Position numbers and translations under genes: made by a program. Shown here one piece after another: positions 34,439 through 36,937 of a stretch of 36,937 bases of DNA. Below the pieces are notes generated by a model. The model ran no database searches and was not told where the DNA came from. It saw only the letters and a program-made list of their open reading frames with translations. This DNA comes from Campylobacteraceae bacterium (GTDB taxonomy: Bacteria > Campylobacterota > Campylobacteria > Campylobacterales > Sulfurovaceae): the NCBI GenBank assembly GCA_026994745.1, contig JALWPZ010000248.1, positions 1-36,937 of the forward strand, in the 5' to 3' direction. Numbering within the stretch: position 1 is the stretch's first letter; each line of letters opens with the position of its first letter.

Positions 34439-35680
34439 ATGATGACCATTCTCGTCCCCGAAACTCTCTACACTCCCGAAGGGTACCGCCATGGCCTCGC
34501 TGTCGCCTTCGACGAGCGGATCCGCGATATCGGCGACCCCGAAGAGCTGGCCGAACGCTATCCCGAAGCCGAACGGATCGAAACGGGGCTCCGCTCGGTC
34601 CTCTACCCCGGCTTTCTCAACGTTCATGTCCATCTGGAGTTCTCCGCCAACCGTAGCCGCCTGAAATACGGGGATTTCATGGAATGGCTGGGCAGCGTGA
34701 TCCGGGAGCGCGACACCCTGGTCAACGAAGCCGACAATGAGGTCATGACGGAGGCCTGCCGGGAGATGCTCCGAAGCGGGATCACCAGCTTCGGGGCCGT
34801 CAGCAGCTTCGGCACCGACCTGGAGGTCTGCCGCAAGGTACCCCAGCGGGTCACCTTCTTCAACGAGATCGTCGGCTCCAATCCCGCCACCATCGACGCC
34901 CTCTATCAGGATTTCCTGCATCGGGTGGACAATGCCCGCAGTTGCGATCCTTCGGAGCGCATCACCCCCGCCGTGGCGATCCACGCACCCTACTCCGTCC
35001 ACCCCTTCGCCGTGCGCCGGGCCGTGGCACTGGCCAAAGAGGAGGGGCTGCCCCTCTCCGCGCATTTCCTGGAATCCCCCTACGAACGGGAGTGGCTAGA
35101 GAAAGCGGATGGAGGCTTCAAAGCATTCTTCGAGAAGTTCCTTAAGACCAACCGTCCCGTCACCACTATAGAAGAATTTCTCGCACATTTCGACGGCTAT
35201 CCCACCCTCTTCGCCCATGCCGTTCAGACGACGGAAGAGGAGCGGGGCCGACTCGCTCAAGAGGGCCATTTCGTCGCCCACTGCCCCCGATCCAACCGGC
35301 TCCTGGGATGTGGGCGCTATCCTATCGAGGACCAAAGAGTCCCCGTCGCCGTCACCACCGACGGCTACAGCTCCAACTGGTCCCTGAATCTCTTCGACGA
35401 ACTTCGCGCCGCTTTGATGCTCCATCATCAAGGTCCCTTACAGAGACTCGCCGAGCGGTTGATCCGCTCCGTCACCCTCGACGCCGCCCGATCCATCCGC
35501 AGCGACGCCGGCCGCATCGAGACCGATGCTCCCGCCGATTTCGCTCTGCTGCGCCTCCCCCAGGATTGCGACGAGGAGGATCTGGCACTCCACACCATTT
35601 TGCATACCCGCGAAGCGGAAGCGGTCTGGATCGCGGGAGAACAGGTCGAAACGAAGCGACCGGAGCATCAATCCGATTGA
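34439..35680 (+). CDS. mqnX: Aminofutalosine deaminase of the futalosine menaquinone pathway
   Basis: 413-residue amidohydrolase (ATZ/TRZ, chlorohydrolase-like). Metal ligands are H63-V-H65 in NVHVHLEFS, H209 (SAHFLES), H260 and H281 (AHCPRSN) and D308 (TTDGYSSN). The segments VAIHAPYSVHPFA, AHFLESPYE and NLFDELRAAL match H. pylori HP0267 as I remember it, shown to deaminate 6-amino-6-deoxyfutalosine. Campylobacterota use this branch of menaquinone synthesis. I chose ATG 34439 because AAGGA lies 7 nt upstream; the frame is open to 34187, but that part is non-conserved leader. Other deamination substrates (5'-methylthioadenosine) are possible in relatives. Confidence 0.85.
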   Translation: MMTILVPETLYTPEGYRHGLAVAFDERIRDIGDPEELAERYPEAERIETGLRSVLYPGFLNVHVHLEFSANRSRLKYGDFMEWLGSVIRERDTLVNEADNEVMTEACREMLRSGITSFGAVSSFGTDLEVCRKVPQRVTFFNEIVGSNPATIDALYQDFLHRVDNARSCDPSERITPAVAIHAPYSVHPFAVRRAVALAKEEGLPLSAHFLESPYEREWLEKADGGFKAFFEKFLKTNRPVTTIEEFLAHFDGYPTLFAHAVQTTEEERGRLAQEGHFVAHCPRSNRLLGCGRYPIEDQRVPVAVTTDGYSSNWSLNLFDELRAALMLHHQGPLQRLAERLIRSVTLDAARSIRSDAGRIETDAPADFALLRLPQDCDEEDLALHTILHTREAEAVWIAGEQVETKRPEHQSD

Positions 35681-35712
35681 TTTTAAGCCATTATTAAAAT
35701 AAATAATATAGA
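35680..35712 (+). promoter_or_regulatory. Promoter and operator candidate of the yeeE/yedE genes
   Basis: An AT-rich gap. A -10 TATAGA(AT) lies at 35707-35712. Just upstream is a perfect inverted repeat ATTTTAA-gccatta-TTAAAAT (35680-35700), placed where a repressor would block polymerase. Sulfur-compound transporters are often under ArsR-type sulfide/persulfide-responsive repressors, which bind AT-rich dyads; the link here is inference. Confidence 0.5.
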
Positions 35713-35763
35713 ATGATAAGCCAAAAATACGGACCTTACGGTTTGCCAAGGAGTCACTTCGAT

Positions 35764-36294
35764 ATGGAAAAGAAATACTGGAACCCCTACTTCGGCGGCG
35801 TGATCCTGGGGACGATGCTCTTTTTGACCTTCGTCATCGCCTCCCAGGGCTTCGGTGCCAGCGGGACTTTCTCCCGGCTGACGGCCCAGTTCCTCGTGGA
35901 CGGGGACAAGAGTTGGTTGCAGAACGCCTACGTGGCCAACTACTTCCGTCACGGGGACAACGCCCTGATCAACTGGACGGTCATCGAAACCGTCGGGATC
36001 CTCCTGGGCGGCTTCGCCAGCGCCCTGCTCGCCGGACGCTTCATGATCCGTCCCGACAAGGCCCGCAACTACCCCATGGCCAAGCGCTTCCTCTGGGCCC
36101 TGGTGGGTGGAATGATCATCGAATTCTCCACCCGTTTTACCCGTGGGTGCACCAGTGGACAGGGGCTCGACGGAATGGCGACCTTCTCCGTGGGAGCATG
36201 GATCTTCATGTTCGCGGTCTTTGCCGCCGCCCTGATCTTCTCCCCGCTCTTCCGAAAACAGTGGGTCAACGAGAACGAAGGAGGTGAGGAATGA
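35764..36294 (+). CDS. YeeE/YedE-family sulfur-compound transporter, first half-size subunit
   Basis: 176-residue membrane protein with about four helices (roughly residues 11-28, 72-92, 107-122 and 145-165). The conserved loop T127-RGCTSGQGLDG carries C129, a cysteine of the kind that relays thiosulfate in the YeeE (TsuA) channel. Full-length YeeE has two such repeats in one chain; here they are in two genes, as in PmpA/PmpB-type pairs. ATG 35764 with AAGGAG about 10 nt upstream; the earlier ATG 35713 overlaps the -10 box and is rejected. Its stop overlaps the next gene by ATGA. Thiosulfate or another sulfane-sulfur ion is the likely cargo. Confidence 0.88.
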   Translation: MEKKYWNPYFGGVILGTMLFLTFVIASQGFGASGTFSRLTAQFLVDGDKSWLQNAYVANYFRHGDNALINWTVIETVGILLGGFASALLAGRFMIRPDKARNYPMAKRFLWALVGGMIIEFSTRFTRGCTSGQGLDGMATFSVGAWIFMFAVFAAALIFSPLFRKQWVNENEGGEE

Positions 36295-36893
36295 ACGATC
36301 TGATCCTTCCCCTTTATAAGAACGGCTTCCTGAGCCCCGAGGCCAACTTTTTCTTCGCCCTCGTCCTCGGCTTCGCCTTCGGATTCGTCCTGGAGCGTAC
36401 CGGATTCACGCGTTCGCAATACATCGCCGATACCTTCTATTTCAAGAATATCGCCATTCCGAAGATCATGGGGATCACCGTCATCACCGCCACCACCTGG
36501 TTCATCCTTTTCGCTTGGATGGGATGGCTCGACCTCAGCGCTCTCTTCACCCCCGGGACCTACGTCTGGCCCTATCTCGTGGGCGGCCTGATCTTCGGTT
36601 TCGGAATGGTCATGGCGGGCTACTGCCCCGGAACCGCCGTCGCGGGCCTGGGTACCGGCAAGAGCGATGCTCTGGTCTTTATCCTCGGACTCTTCGGAGG
36701 GGCGTACATCTATTTCCTCCTCTATCCCATGATCGACGGTTTCGCCAGCTCGGGCAAACTGGGAGTCTTCAAGCTTCACGATCTCTTCGGTGGGAACGAG
36801 TACACCTCGTACATCCTGACCGTACTGCTCGAAGCCGGCATCATCGGCTTTTTGATGCTTATGCAAACACTGACCAACAAAGGAGAAAAATAA
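36291..36893 (+). CDS. YeeE/YedE-family sulfur-compound transporter, second half-size subunit
   Basis: 200-residue membrane protein with about five helices (roughly 18-36, 58-78, 92-112, 127-145 and 175-193). The second conserved half motif GFGMVMAGYCPGTAVAGLGTGK contains C112 and the Gly-rich turn. Together with the preceding gene it should make one functional two-repeat YeeE-like channel. Translation is coupled by ATGA overlap; GGAGGTGAGG lies just before the start. The same transcript continues into the gene that starts at 36895. Confidence 0.88.
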   Translation: MNDLILPLYKNGFLSPEANFFFALVLGFAFGFVLERTGFTRSQYIADTFYFKNIAIPKIMGITVITATTWFILFAWMGWLDLSALFTPGTYVWPYLVGGLIFGFGMVMAGYCPGTAVAGLGTGKSDALVFILGLFGGAYIYFLLYPMIDGFASSGKLGVFKLHDLFGGNEYTSYILTVLLEAGIIGFLMLMQTLTNKGEK

Positions 36894-36894
36894 C

Positions 36895-36937
36895 ATGGCA
36901 ATGAAAACCAACGTCGTCGCACCCGCCGGCGGAATCC
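36895..36937 (+). CDS. Start of a further gene in the yeeE/yedE operon, cut by the window edge
   Basis: Only 14 codons are visible (beginning MAMKTNVVAPAGG). AGGAG lies about 9 nt before ATG 36895, one base after the preceding stop codon, so it belongs to the same operon. Too short to assign. In comparable operons a sulfurtransferase (TusA- or rhodanese-like) or another sulfur-handling protein would be expected. Confidence 0.6.
   Translation, partial: MAMKTNVVAPAGGI

Overview
The window reads as a chromosomal core region of a Campylobacterota (Epsilonproteobacteria) organism, most like the Sulfurovum/Nitratifractor side of the phylum. Three things suggest this. (1) Gene order: nadK-recN-tatD-mltD-rlpA-kdsC-lptC-lptA-engB-membrane protein-PBP2; clpB next to ctpA-purC-purS-purQ-(periplasmic protein)-plsC; hemC/proS/hemA/ispB/DUF2018; and aroQ-pepQ-folK-flhF. 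As far as I recall, all four blocks recur in Campylobacter jejuni or Helicobacter pylori. (2) The phylum-typical DUF2018 protein and a deaminase of the futalosine menaquinone route. (3) Promoters dominated by TATAAT-like -10 boxes. The DNA is GC-rich and densely packed, with many 4-bp ATGA overlaps. No tRNA, rRNA, CRISPR array or intact transposase was seen.

Layout. 1-1108: partial fabI (-) and a half-length asparaginase-domain protein (+). 1093-7513 (-): envelope block with PBP2, a MreD-like protein, a short GNAT/ArgA-like enzyme, EngB, LptA, LptC, KdsC, HisB and RlpA. 7589-14560 (-): MltD-like lytic transglycosylase, TatD, an orphan soluble P-type-ATPase-like HAD protein, an AT-richer AAA/DUF4143 ATPase that looks acquired, RecN and NadK. 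This stretch is the repeat-rich part: 7-nt tandem arrays and hairpins lie upstream of mltD (8710-8968) and recN (13476-13668), REP-like palindromes at 11721-11906, and a 175-bp MITE-like inverted-repeat element at 14607-14781. 14865-17441 (-): ClpB, divergent from the plus-strand operon ctpA-purC-purS-purQ-unknown-plsC (17708-22464). 22474-29154 (-): a tight operon for tetrapyrrole, prenyl and periplasmic redox functions. 29307-34113 (-): mnmA, an unknown gene, flhF, folk, pepQ and aroQ. 34439 to the end (+): aminofutalosine deaminase, two half-size YeeE/YedE sulfur-compound transporters and the first codons of another gene.

How the genes work together. LptA, LptC and KdsC serve LPS synthesis and export. 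PBP2, the MreD-like protein, RlpA and MltD serve peptidoglycan synthesis and remodelling. HemA and HemC start tetrapyrrole synthesis; the polyprenyl synthase and the aminofutalosine deaminase feed menaquinone, as expected of an anaerobic or microaerobic respirer. The YeeE/YedE pair suggests uptake of thiosulfate or another sulfur species. flhF is present, but the flagellar genes that normally follow it (flhG, fliA, fliM, fliY) are not, which fits a lineage that has lost motility.

The least explained signal is the set of 7-nt repeats. Seven blocks of about four units each, interleaved with perfect small palindromes, sit at the 5' ends of two genes. One block appears to have removed a native start codon, and the other ends in a hairpin whose loop carries the recN ribosome-binding site.
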